Source: Ichthyophthirius multifiliis (taxonomy: Eukaryota; Ciliophora; Oligohymenophorea; Hymenostomatida). Taken from it: DNA of 39,188 bases. Below the pieces are notes generated by a model. The model worked only from the letters and a program-made list of their open reading frames with translations. It had not been told where the DNA came from and did no database searches. A program made the translations under genes and the position numbers. Below are positions 22,011 to 35,664 of the stretch, piece after piece. How positions within the stretch are numbered: position 1 is the stretch's first letter; every line of letters begins with the position of its first letter. The stretch covers positions 1-39,188 of the forward strand of contig NW_004087677.1 in NCBI RefSeq assembly GCF_000220395.1, read 5' to 3'.

Positions 22011-23126
22011 TATTTTTACATTAAGAATTTATATTTTATTAAAATATATTATATTAATGTTTATTAATGACATAAAAAAAAAATATTAAAAAGAATATAA
22101 ATGATTATATATACTTAAATGTAAATTATAAACTGAAATATATGATTTGCTATTTTAAATTTTTGAATAAGTTTATAATATTAACTTTATTAAATTTAAA
22201 TTTATTTATACATTATATAATTAAAGATTAAAATAAAAAATATAAATTATTAAATTAATAGAAGATATTAAAAAATTATTTATATATAATTATTTATACT
22301 TTAATTATTTAGATTAAAAAATATATTTTTAACCTGAATTATAATAATATTAATTAAAATAAATATTTTTTTTAAATAAAGATAAATATTATAATACGTT
22401 TTTAAGATAAAAATATAATAGTATTATATAAATAAAAATATTAAATAATATATATATACATATACATATACATATACATATATATATATATATATATTTA
22501 TAATAATAATTATTATTATAATTATAATTATAATTTTAATTATAATTAAAATATATTAATATATATAATATATATATATTTTTTAATAAATATATACTCA
22601 ATTTACCTCAAAAAATAAATATATATCATATTCATATTTTTTTTTTATACTATAAATAATATATTTTTTTAATATAAATATTTAAAAATAATAATTTTAA
22701 TAAATCATAAAGAATTTTATAATATAATAATATATATAAATATAAAAACATATATTTATATATAAACTTTGTAATATTTATTTTTAAAAAATTAAATTTT
22801 CTATTTATTAATAGTTTAAGTAAAACTGAAACATTAAAAATTTTTATTTTTTTTAAATAAATTATTAATAAAAAACAATAATACAATTCTTAAAAAATAA
22901 AAATATATAAATTTAAAAAATTATAAAAATTTTAATATATTAAATATATATAATATATATATATATATATATAAATATATATTTTTATATATATATATAT
23001 TTATTAAATATATGTCAGTCTATATAAATTTTAGAATAACTTTTTCATATAAATATATAAAAAATCAAAATTAAATATATAATAAAATAAATAAAATATA
23101 ATTTTTATTAAATAAATAGTGATTAA
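22011..23126. other. AT-rich region with TA/CATATA microsatellites, no supported gene
   Basis: The stretch is nearly pure A/T. It includes a hexamer-like repeat (CATATA units) around 22448-22490, TA runs near 22960 and 22995, and ATT/AAT repeats near 22500-22550. The short minus-strand open stretch at 22650-22886 has only I/L/Y/K/F composition and no coding character. The right end must hold the DHHC gene promoter. Confidence 0.6.
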
Positions 23127-25313
23127 ATGAAATAAGATAAAATTTTAGTTTAAGATAATAAAATTATAGAAATTAGTATGAAATAGTCTCTTAAGGAAAA
23201 TAAAACAAATATAAAGTATTTTTATTAATAATGGTAAAGTAATTGTAAAATATTATTTAATGGATCAATTTTAACTGGGTAATATAAAAATTCTTTATAT
23301 ATATAAATTTTAAAAATTCAAAAATAGTTCAGAGAATATAAATTTTATAGGAACTTTCATACTTACAAATTTGTTATCTTGTATAAATTACATTGTATGC
23401 GAAGAGGTATGATAAAATTAAAATTAAAAATGAGATAATTTAACTTATGAATTTGCAATTAATTTTTTATAATTAAATTTAAACTTTTTTTAATGTAATA
23501 AAAAATAAATAATATTAATTAAAAATAGATTGAGAGTTTATTATTTATAATTTTGTTAACAGTATTTATTTTTTTGACAAACTTTTTGATGTTTTCTTGT
23601 TTTTTTACAGATCCTGGTATTATTCCAAGAATTGTATAATATAAATAAAAATTTTAATTAATCAATTATAAAAATCCGATTCATAAAATAATTAAATTTT
23701 ATATATTTAAAAAATAAAAGATAGGTAAATCAGAAATTAATAAAGATTTGATAAATATTCCTATAAAATAAAATTTAATCATATAAGATTTTTAGGATAT
23801 GCCTAAATAAAATTTGACAATATTAAAAAGCCATCTTTTGGAATTAAAATTTTGTCAAACATGTATAAAATAAATTAATTCAAATTATTAATATATTTAT
23901 TTTAAAAAGGCTTTATATGGAGACCTATAAGGTCTAAACATTGTTCTAAATGTGATAATTGTGTTGAAAAATTTGATCATCATTGCCCTTGGTTAGGTAT
24001 TTGTATAGGCAAAAGGAATTATAAGTATATTAAATCAAATATTTTAAAAAAAGAAATAATTAATATATTTTATAAAAATAATGAAAAAATTTATATTTTA
24101 TTTTTATAATTTATTATATTTAATTTAATTTGTTTTATTTTATTTTATTTTATTTTTTTAATTAAAGTTTATTTTTAATAGATATTTCTTTCTTTATATT
24201 TTTAATTTAACTATATTATGCTTAGTTGGTATATCTTTGAATATATAAATTTTGATTATTAATCTAATTTAATAAAATGAAACAATTTAATAATAATATA
24301 AATCTATAGCTTTACTTTTTATTATAGTATTTGTAAAAAAAAAATCAAAAATATATAAAATAAAAAAAGAATTATAATGATTTTTTTATATTTAAAAGTT
24401 TTCTTTTTTTATTTTAAGATTTTTTTTATTCCATAATTATCTAATTATTAAAAATAAAACGACTAACGAACACTTAAAAAAAAGATGGAAAAACTTAAGC
24501 ATTAATCCTTTTTTTAAGTGAGAAATTTATTATAAAAATATTTTTAAAATTTATATTTTTTTTAGTAATTTCTTTAGTAGTTTCTATAATGTTATATTCA
24601 AACAAATAACTCCTAGTTTAATTTTTTTAAAGAAATAGCTTTATCATAATCCTTACTATTTTTAAATTGAAGAATTATTATAGGATGAATAAAGTATTGT
24701 AAATACATTACAAAAATAAGCATAATAGCAAAAATCAGAAAACAGTAATAAATAATCAGTTACTGATTGTGATATAAGTTATAATAGTAATTTTCATATA
24801 CATTTTTTTAAAAGTTTATTGTTCTTTATTTAAAAAAAAGTAATCTAATAAAGTTAAAATATAAAAGGATAAATTTAAAATTAAAATTAATCTAAAAAAG
24901 TTATAAATGTTGAACAAACAGATAATTAAAAATAAAATACTAATAAATCTAATTAACCTAATATATTTATTTAAAATTTATCTTTAAAACAAGTAAAATA
25001 AGTTTTAAGAGGCTAAAGTTCTGGAAAAAATAGAAATTTATAAAGCAGTTGTCCAATATTTTAAAATAAATTGTATTAATAAAATGTTAATATTATAAAA
25101 ACTACCTTAAATTAAAAAAATAATGTAATTTTTTTTTAAGATGATTCAGATATTGAATTAAATTAAATATAAAAAATTAATTCGATAATATATAATTCTA
25201 ATAATATGTAAAAAATAGATAAAATTAATAAGGAAAAAGATATTTTAAACACTTATAATGAAAATAATAAATAAATTTTAAAAGAAATTTAATAAATTTA
25301 ATTAAATAAATGA
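23127..25313 (+). CDS. DHHC palmitoyltransferase (zDHHC family), eight exons
   Basis: This enzyme attaches palmitate to protein cysteines via an acyl-cysteine intermediate. Exons 23127-23278, 23328-23406, 23529-23633, 23721-23862, 23910-24024, 24182-24332, 24399-24517 and 24566-25313 join with consistent phases into 536 codons and TGA. Membrane helices precede TDPGIIPR (DPG at 105-107). The zinc/catalytic core runs from CQTC (157-160) through [14 protein letters not shown] and [17 protein letters not shown], with DHHC at 182-185 and Cys185 catalytic. Two more helices follow, then [16 protein letters not shown], the family TTxE motif, and a short NPF(F) segment. The C-terminal ~230 residues are Q/N/S-rich and probably disordered. 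The seven introns are 47-157 nt, A/T-only, GT..AG. Its stop lies only 66 bp from the stop of the convergent FAM135-like gene. Confidence 0.95.
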
Positions 25314-25379
25314 AAAAAATATAAAAAAATAAATAATATGTTATAAATATTTATTTATATATTAATATAAATAAAATTT
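25314..25379. other. 66-bp convergent intergenic gap
   Basis: Only 66 bases separate the TGA of the DHHC gene (+) from the TGA of the FAM135-like gene (-). The 3' untranslated regions of the two genes must overlap or be very short. No terminator element is recognisable. Confidence 0.7.
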
Positions 25380-28263
25380 TCATTCAAAAAAATAATCATA
25401 GTTATATACAAGCATTTTCATAAATGTCTAGTTTTATAAATATTGTAAATGTGCAGTTTTTCCTATCATATTATTGAAAGATCTAAATATTTTTATATAT
25501 ATATAAAATAAAATGATTTAAAATTAGATTAAAATATTTATATTTCAAATAAATATATATATATCAATTATTACTTATTTTTAATTTAGAAATTTACATC
25601 AATACGATGAAGTTTTTTATTTTTTAAATTTTATAAAATATTAGTTACCATTTCATTATATATTTAACAATTCCTAAATTAAATTATAATTTATTTTTTT
25701 TAAATAAAAAATACGCATCTTAATTTTAGGATTATGAACATTTTTATATCCTAGCTGAAGAATAAGAAACATAAGAATCTTATAAACTACTAAAAACAAC
25801 TACATTTTCAAAGTAGTTTAATCCCTAAAATAAATATATAAAAAAAATATGTAAATAATTTATGATAAAAAAATAAAAAACAGGTTAAGTAGAAAGAGAA
25901 TATATATATGTATTCTTAATATCTTTTGCATCAGATAATGTTAATTAATTAAGACAAGTCTATTTACTAAATTTTTTCATTATCCATAACCCTATGGTAT
26001 ATATGTAAAAATTATATATATGTATTTGTATGAATATAAAATTATAAATAAGAATATATATATATATATATATAAATATATATTTATATAATATATATAT
26101 ATATTTATATTAATTATTATATAATTTTTTATATATTTAAATATTTATATGTTTAATAAAATAACCTGCGTCTACTATTTTATTAGTTTAATACATATTT
26201 CCAACATGAGGTGTAGAAAATGTCATAAAAGTATAAAATTTATTATAATATTTTTACAAATATGGAATACATGCTCTTATTATTAAACCTCCTAATGAAT
26301 ATCCTAAAAAGCTTATTCTTTTTATTTTTTTAAATAATAATAAATATTTTTTTTATTATAAATTTTTAATTAGATATTTCTTTACATTAAAGACTTTTTA
26401 TGAATAATTTTATTTCTTCTGCTAATCTTTAACCCATTTCCGAAATGTTTCCATCTGTTTTATTCTCATTTGAACTAGAACATAAACATATACTATTAGG
26501 ATACTTAATAATCAAATTATCTTTAATTAACCTCATATCATATTAATCACCTTAATATCCATGTACAAAAACAAATATATGTTTTTCTCCTCTATTAAGT
26601 TAAATATTAAAATCTTATTTATTTTTATAATTACTATATATTCACCGGATTTTTAATGTTTTCTTGATATCTAATTAATTTTTATTTTATTCAAGTTCGT
26701 ATATTTCTTCGAATAAAATCGGACATAAATTTTAATCTGAAAATAAAGATAAATCTAGAATATCTTATTATTGTATTTATTAGTTATTTGTTTATTCTTT
26801 TTTCCTATATTCAGATGCTATTTTGCAGTTATTCTTTCCTACATTTTGTTCTTCGTTATTTGCTAAGTTGTCTACTATTATTTTGTTTTTGAATATTGCT
26901 TCACCTAGTTTTATTTTATTATTTTTAGTGTATTGCAACTTTAAATATTCTTTTATTTATTTTTGATTTTTTTTTATTGTTTCTACAAAAAAATGCCATA
27001 ATTCAAATTATATAGCTGCTAAATTTAAAAAATCCTATTTTTATTATTTATTAATTAAAATTTATATTTTATTTTTAAAAATTATTTTCAGTTATTTTTT
27101 TATATTTTATACTAATTATATATCATTTGATATTTAATCTTTTATTTATTTTTGGGTAAAATCATAATATTCTGATATATTAAATTTTTATTTAAAGTCT
27201 ATTTATTGTTAAGATTAATTTTATTATTATTAAATCTATGTTTAATATTTTTTTAAAAAATTAGGTTATGGTATTTAATAATTTAAAATCTTTTTTTATT
27301 TAGATAAGAAATTATTCAAATAAAATTTATTTTTATTTACTTATTCTATTATATCTTTAAATTCATTTTAAAAATGTTTAAATATATTAGCAAATCTATT
27401 TTAAAATATATAAAACCCTTATCTAAAGGTATTTATATATGCATCGTAAAAAATATTAAGTTATTCTTTTTAAACTAAAAAAAAAAAAATTAATAGTTTT
27501 TTCTTATTGTAAATATACAATTTTTCGTTGATTTTTTAAGAAAATCTTTAAATGATTTTATACAATTATTATTATTATATGTCGTATCTGTTTATAAAGT
27601 TGCTGTTTCTAATTCTGTTTCTATTATAAGGTCGGCATTATCAACTCTGAATTTTAAATCTTTTTTATTTTAATATAATTAAAATATTATTATAAAAATA
27701 TTTTATTAGATTTAACCTAAAAATATAGTATGTATTGTTACATTTACTAAGCATGTGTTGTTTTAATCAAATATTACAGGTATATATTCATGTATACCTT
27801 TTTATTTTTTACAAAAATTAATTAAAACTTATAAAATATTTTTTTTTTCTTATAAAAAACACATAATAATAATAATAAATAATATTAACTAATAAATAAT
27901 TTATTATTATTTTATTCTATAAATATATTTTATATCTATCATTATTTTATTTTTTTTATATTAACCTTTAAAACAATTTGTTAATTTGCTTTTAAAAATA
28001 GATATAGGATTTAATTAATTATATATCATATCTCCATACGACTTTTCGGAGGTTAAAATAGATAAATCGGCATAAGAAAGTTCTACAATAAAATATAAAT
28101 TGTCATCCTATAAATTTGGAAAAGCATTTAATTCTAAACGAAATTAACATATGTCATTAATATCAATTTCTTATTCAATATATTTGATTATAAAAAGTTT
28201 GCTAAAAAAATCTGTATCATATAATTTCCCATTTCTAATATAATTTTCCTTTTTAGAGCCCAT
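25380..28263 (-). CDS. FAM135-type alpha/beta-hydrolase (DUF676 lipase-like)
   Basis: FAM135 proteins carry an N-terminal FAM135 domain and a C-terminal lipase-like serine hydrolase domain. The start ATG (complement of 28261-28263) opens MGSKKENYIRNGKLYD, followed by an N-terminal segment with GIHEYIPVIFDQNNTCLVN. The hydrolase part shows HIFVFVHGYQGDQYDMRL, SSSNENKTDGNISEMGQRLA, the nucleophile elbow ISFLGYSLGGLIIRA (26287-26304), FSTPHVGNMY, GLWIMKKF, FENVVVFSSLQDSYVSYSSA and NNMIGKTAHLQYLQNQTF, ending YNYDYFFE and TGA. Ser of GYSLGG, Asp of LQDSYV and His of TAH form the expected triad, so it looks active. About ten short introns are needed, one of them in the stretch 26030-26165. The exon list in the middle third (26600-27540) is not resolved. 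Confidence 0.85.
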
Positions 28264-28772
28264 ATTATTTTTATTTTATGATATATCGAATATTGAATAT
28301 GGTTATGAATATATTTTCTCATATTCTTTTTTTTTTTAAAAAATATATATATATATATATATATTTTTTTAAAATCTACATTATTATTAGTTGTTTGAAT
28401 TATTTTGATTTTAAACTTGGACTTCTTAGTATATTTAAGCTTTTAAATTATATATCCCTTATTTATATAATCCTATATTTTTAAAAGTATGAAAATTAAT
28501 TAAAATTTCTAATGAAGCTTTTAAAGACATATATTAAATTTTAATATTAATAATTAAATATAAAATATTAATTATAATAAAAAATAATTAATAGAAATAA
28601 AATTAATTTAAATATATTTTATAAAATATTATTTCTTTAATTTTTTTAATAATAAAATACATAATAAAGAGATAAAAATTAAAACAAAAAAAAAATTTTT
28701 TTTTTTAATATATCTTAAAATATTTATAATATTTTTAATTTTTTTTTCAAACTTGAATAATAAAAAAAAAAA
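28264..28772. promoter_or_regulatory. Divergent promoter region of the FAM135-like and ferlin genes
   Basis: This 509-bp stretch separates the two start codons and must drive both genes. It contains a short TA tract near 28342-28364. The open stretch 28278-28484 on the plus strand is hydrophobic low-complexity text without coding character. No named factor site can be identified. Confidence 0.45.
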
Positions 28773-29578
28773 ATGGATAAAATAAAAGAAACATAAAATG
28801 ACTTTTAAGTATTTGCCTCAAGTTTAACCCATTTTTTTAAAAATGAATAAAAAAAAGAATACCAAGTACAAGGTATAAATAATATAACAAAAATAAATAA
28901 TAATAAAAAAAAAAGTCACAATTATAGAAGCAAGGAATTTAATATCAAGTAGTGCCGATGGATCAGATCCATTCATAAAAATAACAGTCGCAAATTTAGC
29001 TCCATAAGTAACCGATATGAAAAATAATGCAAATACAGTTGTATTTAATTAGTCATTTACATTTACCAATTTAAGACTAAGTGATGTCGAATTTGAAGGC
29101 ACGGAAATTTTAATTTAAGCATTTAGTTAAAATCCATTTCGTTAAAATGAATTAATAGGACAATAATCAATAGGAATTTCTACTTTATATAGAAGTAATA
29201 ATCATGAGCTTTTTAAGGTTTGGTTGCCTTTAATAAATCCTTAGTTTGGTATTTAAGAAAGAGGATTATTATTGGTTTCATGTTATATAATAGGAACTAA
29301 TGATAGACCTCCTGTACATGATATAAATGAATATAATGAAGAAGATGATGAATAATATAATTTTATAAATATACCAGATGATTAATTAACAATGGAATAA
29401 ATAGAATTAAAAAAATTAGCTAAAAGAGGTGTTGTAACCTTAAATAGACCGGTATTACCTTAAGAATAATTTCAATTGATTATTGCAATAGCTAAAGGGG
29501 AAGATTTTCCAATTCTTTCTTATAATTCTTGTGATTCGTATATTTTAAATAATAATAATAAATATTATTAATATAATA

Positions 29579-29623
<45 letters not shown>

Positions 29624-30581
29624 ATTTTTATTAAAATAATATTTTAAAAATAGATTTATTTCTAGCAGAGTAGGTAGTAATGTACTTGCAACTTAAGTAT
29701 TTAAAAATACTTAAAAACCTAGTTTTTAATTAAAGTTTATTTTTCCCATTCATATTCCAGTATTTAATGATAAAATTGTTTTAAGAGTTTGGGATAAAGT
29801 GCTATTAAAATTAAATTATAAAATTATAAAAATAAATATATATATTTATATTTATATATATATTATATATTTATATTTATATAATTTTTTTTTATATTTT
29901 TATTTACCATTAAATAGAGAAAATTAACGGCAGATAACTTTATTGCTAGTATACCTGAAATACCTAATTCTAATGATTGGTTTAATATTAATACTTTAAT
30001 TTCAAGGGGTGGAACTATGCCTTTTAAATGGGTATAACATTAATTTTTTATTTTATTTTTTATTATAGAACTTTTTTATATAATTAAAGTATCATTTATA
30101 TGGAATACCTCTAGAAGAAAGGACTGGAGAATTTGATTAATTAGTAAATGGAAAAGTGAAATAAATTGAAGGGTCAGCTTACTTTGGCAGAATTTTAATT
30201 TCTTTATCTATTTCTCCTAATAATAATGCTTCCGTATAAATATAAAATCTTACTATTTATAAAGAACCGTAATTATAAAGATATATTTTAAGAGTTGATA
30301 CATATGAAATATAAGTAAAAAAAAATGTTATTATTTTAACTTACGAATATATAAAAGAGTTTATAAGATTGTGGAGATTATATTATTGTGTAAATTTCTT
30401 TTGCTGGAAAAACATTAAGAAGTAAATATTGTAAAAAAGTCAAAACTAAAGATAATAAATCATTATAAAATTAATAAAAGAAAAAAGAAAATATACAAAA
30501 AGTTTATATATATGAATGGAAATAATCTCATACTGCGATAGAAGAAGAATTAAAAGTATAAAAAAATTAAAATTTAAATAT

Positions 30582-30635
<54 letters not shown>

Positions 30636-33600
30636 GTATTATTATATTGTTATATTAATTCTAATATTTTTTTTATATATTTATATATTTTAAATAGATT
30701 GACATTCCTTAAGATGAAGATTAATAACCTGATGTTATAATATCCTTAAAATCTGTTTAATTAGATAAAAATAAAATAACTATAAAAGACAAAGAAGTCC
30801 GTTTAGCTTATATGCGAATAAAAGCTTAATCAAATGATTTAAAGGATGAATATCCTAAATGGTATTAAATGAAACCTATAAAATATAGTACATTTTTTGA
30901 AATTCATTCACATGCTTTATTAAATGTAGAGTTAAAAACTGAAAACTTGGCTAAAAGTAAACCTAGGCATCATTTTAAAAGAAATATTAAAGTTTTTTAT
31001 ATTTTTAAGGCTTATATTTATGGAGCATATGATTTATGTCCAAATGAATTTTCTGAGAATATTTTATGCGAAATGTTTATGTAATTAGGCATTAAATAGA
31101 TACCAGTAGTTAAAGGAAAATAAGGTAAAAATGTTATTTGGAATGTCTTTATTTAAGATGAAATTTAATTAGATGAAAAATTAGAATTCTCTTCAAATAT
31201 TATTTTAAATTTTACAAATCTTAACGCTAAAGGAATTATGGGAACTAATTATTTAGTTGATTAATCAATAGGTTTAAATCTATAAATTTAATAAATTAAT
31301 ATAAATATATATAATAATATAAAATATTTGTATATTTAATTTTTTATTTTAATATTTTTTGTTAAAAAAAAAAAAAGGATAAATTACTATAAAATCATCA
31401 GAATGTGAAGTTTAAGTAGATAAATTTTTTGATGGATATACTGAAATTAATTAAAATTATTAATTTTATCATATAATGAAAAACGGAATGTGTAATGGTA
31501 GAATTTTAGCTTCTTTTTAACTTTTTAAAAAAGATCAATAAATATAAACTGATTACACTAATGAATATATAGGTAAAATATTAGATAGTAATTAATTTAA
31601 TTTTACTTAAATAATTTTTCCTGTTATTGGAATTAGAAATTTGCCTTTCCCTTTAAAAAATCCATAATTGATTCTAAGAATTGCATAGCCTGATTTAAAA
31701 TTCTGTTTAGAAAAAAAAAAAAGAGACGAAAAAAAATAAAAAAAAGAATATTTTTATGAAGCAAAAATAGATATTTTATAGAATTAGTAAGATCAACCAC
31801 AATATGCACCTTCAAATAAATTATATTCAAATCCCAATTTCTGTTATTTATTGAAAAATCATATTTCTGAACCAATTAAAATACCTATTGATGTTCGTTT
31901 TTTGCCTTAATTAGAAATTGAATTAAGAGAAAAAGATAATTTATAAAATTAAGTTAGGTTATAAACAATATATATATATATATATATTTATTTATTTATT
32001 TATATAATATATATATATATATATAAATATATATTTAAATATATAAATCTATATATATTTATCTATTATTATTTTTTTATTTAATTTAATATAGATATTA
32101 TACAGCTATTAATATTATATAATTTATACCTTGGATAACAAATAATGTTTATTATAGTGAAGTAATGTAATTATTTGAAATGGGGAAAATTAGCCATTTG
32201 ATAAATTTGTAAGAAAATAAAGAATTAATATCATAATAAATGTGTGAACTTAAATAAAGATCAAATGATAAAGATAATAGAAATATTCTTGATGAAAATT
32301 TTAGAAAAAGTGTTGATGAATTTATTAATTTAGAACATAATTAAAATACTCTAAATACAAAAATTGATATTTAATAATAAGATTAATTACCTTTAAATTA
32401 AGCAAAAGAAGAAAAATAATAATTAATTGCTTAATAAGATTAATAATAATAATCTGTTTACAATACTTATAATAATATTACCAATAACAATGATGAAAAA
32501 GTTCTTAGTTTATCTATGATTTCTTAAAAAGTTTAACTTTAAAATTCCGAAGAAAATTAATTATAATTATCGAGTTATGATTTAGTTTAGTCTTTTAAAA
32601 ATGCATAATTTTAAAGATCTATTAAATTTGAAAAAGTAAAAAGAATTATTATTTTTAACTAAAGAAATATTATTTTTTACTTTTTTTTAAATAAAAACTT
32701 TATTTTATTTTTAATTAATTATAAATAGAATTAGGAAGATGAATAACTATTTTAATTAGAAAGAAATTAATAAATTAATGAACTAAAAAAATAATTAATT
32801 GAATTAAATACTTCCAAATAAGAAACCAAATAATAATAATTAAAGATTTTAAGAGATATTGAGACTATAAAAAAACAAAAAGTTGTAGAAAGTTAATTTC
32901 TCGAGCAAGATGAAGATTAAGGTTTTTTTGTTTGTTATTTATATATATATATATACGAAAAATAAAATAGTTTTAGAAAATTTTGATTATGGAAGAGAAG
33001 TTTAATTTTAACCAATGTCTTAGTTATTATAAAAAAATATTCCTTATTTATAATTTCCTTTATTTTAAATAGGAAAATCTGTAAAAGAATTAAAAAAATA
33101 ATCATCATTTATATATATATTAAAATATTTTTATTTAACAAAAATAAAATAAAAAAAGAATGGAGGATAAGGAATACCTACAAATGCTGTATTAAAAGCT
33201 CATTTAAAAATAAAAAAAATATCCGAAGAAGAAGTAAATTAAGAAAAAACAACAAGAAGGACTAATTAAAAAAATTAATCTTAAGAAAACTCGATACGAT
33301 CAATCAAATCAGTATTTTTTTTGTTTTCTCTTAAAATAAATAAATAAAAATAAACTATTTTATTTTTTAAATAAAAAAAGGTCAAATCATATACTTCATC
33401 TAATTTAAGAAATACAACATTATTAAATTAATGTTTAATAAAATACAAACTAGAAGAAGATGATTAATAATATCCTTTTGACATTTTCAAAAAGGAATTT
33501 TTATAATTTTTTAGTTAATAATATCCTTTAAAACTTCGTGTATATATTCTCAGATGTACAAATTTGAGCGCATAAGAAGAAAGAATCTAAGCTTATCATC

Positions 33601-35079
33601 TTTTAGCAGGTTTAAAAGCTACATGTTCTGCTTCTGCATATCCAATGCTTTAAGTAGGTACAGGGAAGTCCGAATAGGGGAGAATTGATATTGTCAAAAT
33701 GATAAAAGATGACTAATCGGTTGCTAAGGATACTTTGAATCCTGAATTTTTCAAAATGTACGAATTGGATGCTTTTTTACCAGAAGATTGGAATTTAATA
33801 GTTAATATAATGAATAAAGGAACCTTAATGGATTCTTTAATAGGATAATTTGAAATTGATTTAGAAGATAGGGTACTAGGGTAGACTGATTTGAGAAAAA
33901 AATAACATATGAAGTCTATTTAAATAAATATTAAGATTAAGTAGAAATTCTTAAATATAAGTAATAAGATGGAACAGGAGCAAAAAGAGAAAAATATGAA
34001 AGTAAGATAAATGAGCTTTAAAGTAAAATTGAAGCTTTTAATAAAGATTTAAAATTGCCAGTTGAATATATTGAAGTAATTTTTTTATTTTTTTTTTAAA
34101 TAAAATAAAAAAAGCTTAAACATCCTTGTAAAAAAACATGTTAAGGAACAGTAGAAATGTTTATTGAACCTTTTCCAGTTGATATAGCCAGAATAATAGA
34201 TCCTTCGAATATATAAAAGCCTTCTCCTTTAGAATTCGAGATAAGATTAATTGTTTGGGAAGTATTTAATGTTCCTCTTAATTAAGATAAAAAACCTTTA
34301 AGCATGTATGTATCAGTAGCTTTAGATGGAAACGCTAATATTAATGGAGAAGAAATTATTAAACAAACTGATGTTCATAATGGTTCAGAAGATGGTAATG
34401 GAGTTTATAATTATAGGTACTTTTATATATATGGATAAATATAAAATTATTATTATTATTTTTAAAAAAATAAAAAAATAGAATGGTGTTCCCATTTTGT
34501 ATTCCATGTCTTTTTCCTAGATTAAGAATTTAAGTTTTTAATTTTTCAACTGTTGGTTCAGATGAAAATTTAGGAGAAACCGTTATTACTTTAAAAAAGT
34601 AAATTTTTTTTAAAAAAACTAAAACAAATATATAGATTATATACAATTATATTATATATAATATATATATATATATATATACATATATATATAAATATAT
34701 ATATAATATTTTTAATAAAAGAGCTTTAAGAAAGTTAAGATTTGAAGGTTCTTATTAATTATCTAGTACAAAATATTAATTAGAACATCCATTACATTAA
34801 GGTTCTAGGGGTGAATTATAAATTTCAATGAGTATAGTTTCAAAATAATTAGCTGAATCTTAACCTGTAGGGGAAGGTTAAGATGATCCTAATGAAAATC
34901 CTTTTTTGGAAAAACCGAAAGAAGGAAGAGGAATTGCAAATTTTTTAAAAGGAACTTCTTTTGATTTAGGATTGTGGAAAATGATCGGGTGGAAATTACT
35001 TATTTATTTAGGAGGTGCTTTTTGTTCAATTGCTATTTCTCTTATTTTATTTTATAAACCAGGAATTTTAGTTAAATGA
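28773..35079 (+). CDS. Ferlin: multi-C2-domain, C-terminally anchored membrane fusion protein
   Basis: Ferlins are large proteins with tandem C2 domains and one C-terminal membrane anchor that act in calcium-dependent vesicle fusion. ATG 28773 begins MDKIKETQND; exon 1 ends at 28872 and the intron 28873-28915 leads into the first C2 (VTIIEARNLISSSADGSDPF). Further C2-like units follow: RRPVLPQ-like linker then FQLIIAIAKGEDFP (29460-29970), IKVFYIFKAYIYGAYDL (about 31000), a degenerate one at FPVIGIRNLPFPL (31620-31700), LRVYILRCTNLSAQE (33535-33880) and FEIRLIVWEVFNVPL (34225-34600). A Q/K-rich linker spans 32160-32900. The end, LLIYLGGAFCSIAISLILF then YKPGILVK and TGA 35077-35079, is the membrane anchor with a very short tail. 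At least ten introns, several carrying TA or TTA repeats, interrupt it. Roughly 1,750 residues; some internal exon borders are uncertain. Confidence 0.9.
29572..29622. repeat. (TTA)n microsatellite in a ferlin intron
   Basis: About 17 TTA units lie between the exon ending near SYNSCDSYI and the exon beginning ISSRVGSNVL. They are not translated in the best model. Confidence 0.75.
30588..30628. repeat. (TA)n microsatellite in a ferlin intron
   Basis: About 20 TA dinucleotides within an intron between the EEELKVQKNQ segment and the IDIPQDED segment of the ferlin gene. Confidence 0.75.
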
Positions 35080-35243
35080 AGATATTTTTTAATATTTTAT
35101 ATTAATTTAATACTACGTATAAATATATATATATATTATAAAATAAAATTATTTATTAAAAAAAAGATGAAAAAAAAAAATAAAATATATATATATATAT
35201 ACTAAATATATGTCTTTTTTGTTTTTTTGTTTGTTTGTTTTTT

Positions 35244-35540
35244 TCATAATTTGGGTTATGGTAAATCCCAATTAGGTGCAATTTTGGTTAATTCAGTAAT
35301 GTATTTATTCATAGAATCTTCTTTTGATAAATTTCCTAGGGCTTTCCATGCATCATATTTAGCTCTTTCTATTATTTTTAAACGGGATGGTTAAGATCCT
35401 TTACATTGTCCTTATTTTGCTTGTTAAAAAAGAGCATAAAATGTTAATTTTTATTAATTTGTTAATTCTACTGGAGGATGACCTTTGGGAGGTTCTTTAA
35501 TGAAATTTAATGCTTTATTAAACTTTTCTTCAATAGTCAT
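35244..35540 (-). CDS. Acyl-CoA-binding protein (ACBP family, 98 aa)
   Basis: ACBP binds medium- and long-chain acyl-CoA in the cytosol and buffers and carries it between enzymes. A single exon runs from ATG (complement of 35538-35540) to TGA (complement of 35244-35246). The protein is one ACBP domain of normal length. It opens MTIEEKFNKALNFIKEPP and carries the family signature LTFYALFQQAKQGQC, then the RAKYDAWKALGNLSKEDSM block and YITELTKIAPNW. The Tyr and Lys residues of the YALFQQAK and AKYDAW helices that contact the CoA are present. It shares a 124-bp upstream region with the divergent gene at 35665 and is convergent with ferlin, 164 bp away. Confidence 0.95.
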
Positions 35541-35664
35541 TATTTTTATTTTTTTCAATCTTTTTTATTTATAGAAAAAAAAATCAACTTATTTAATTAA
35601 ATATTTTTTTATTTAAAAAGAATATATATATATATATATTTATTTTATACTTAAATTTAAAAAA
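35541..35664. promoter_or_regulatory. Very short (124 bp) divergent promoter region
   Basis: The start codons of ACBP (-) and the gene at 35665 (+) are only 124 bases apart, so both promoters and 5' untranslated regions must fit here. It contains a TA tract near 35620-35640 and A/T homopolymers, with no named site. Confidence 0.5.
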
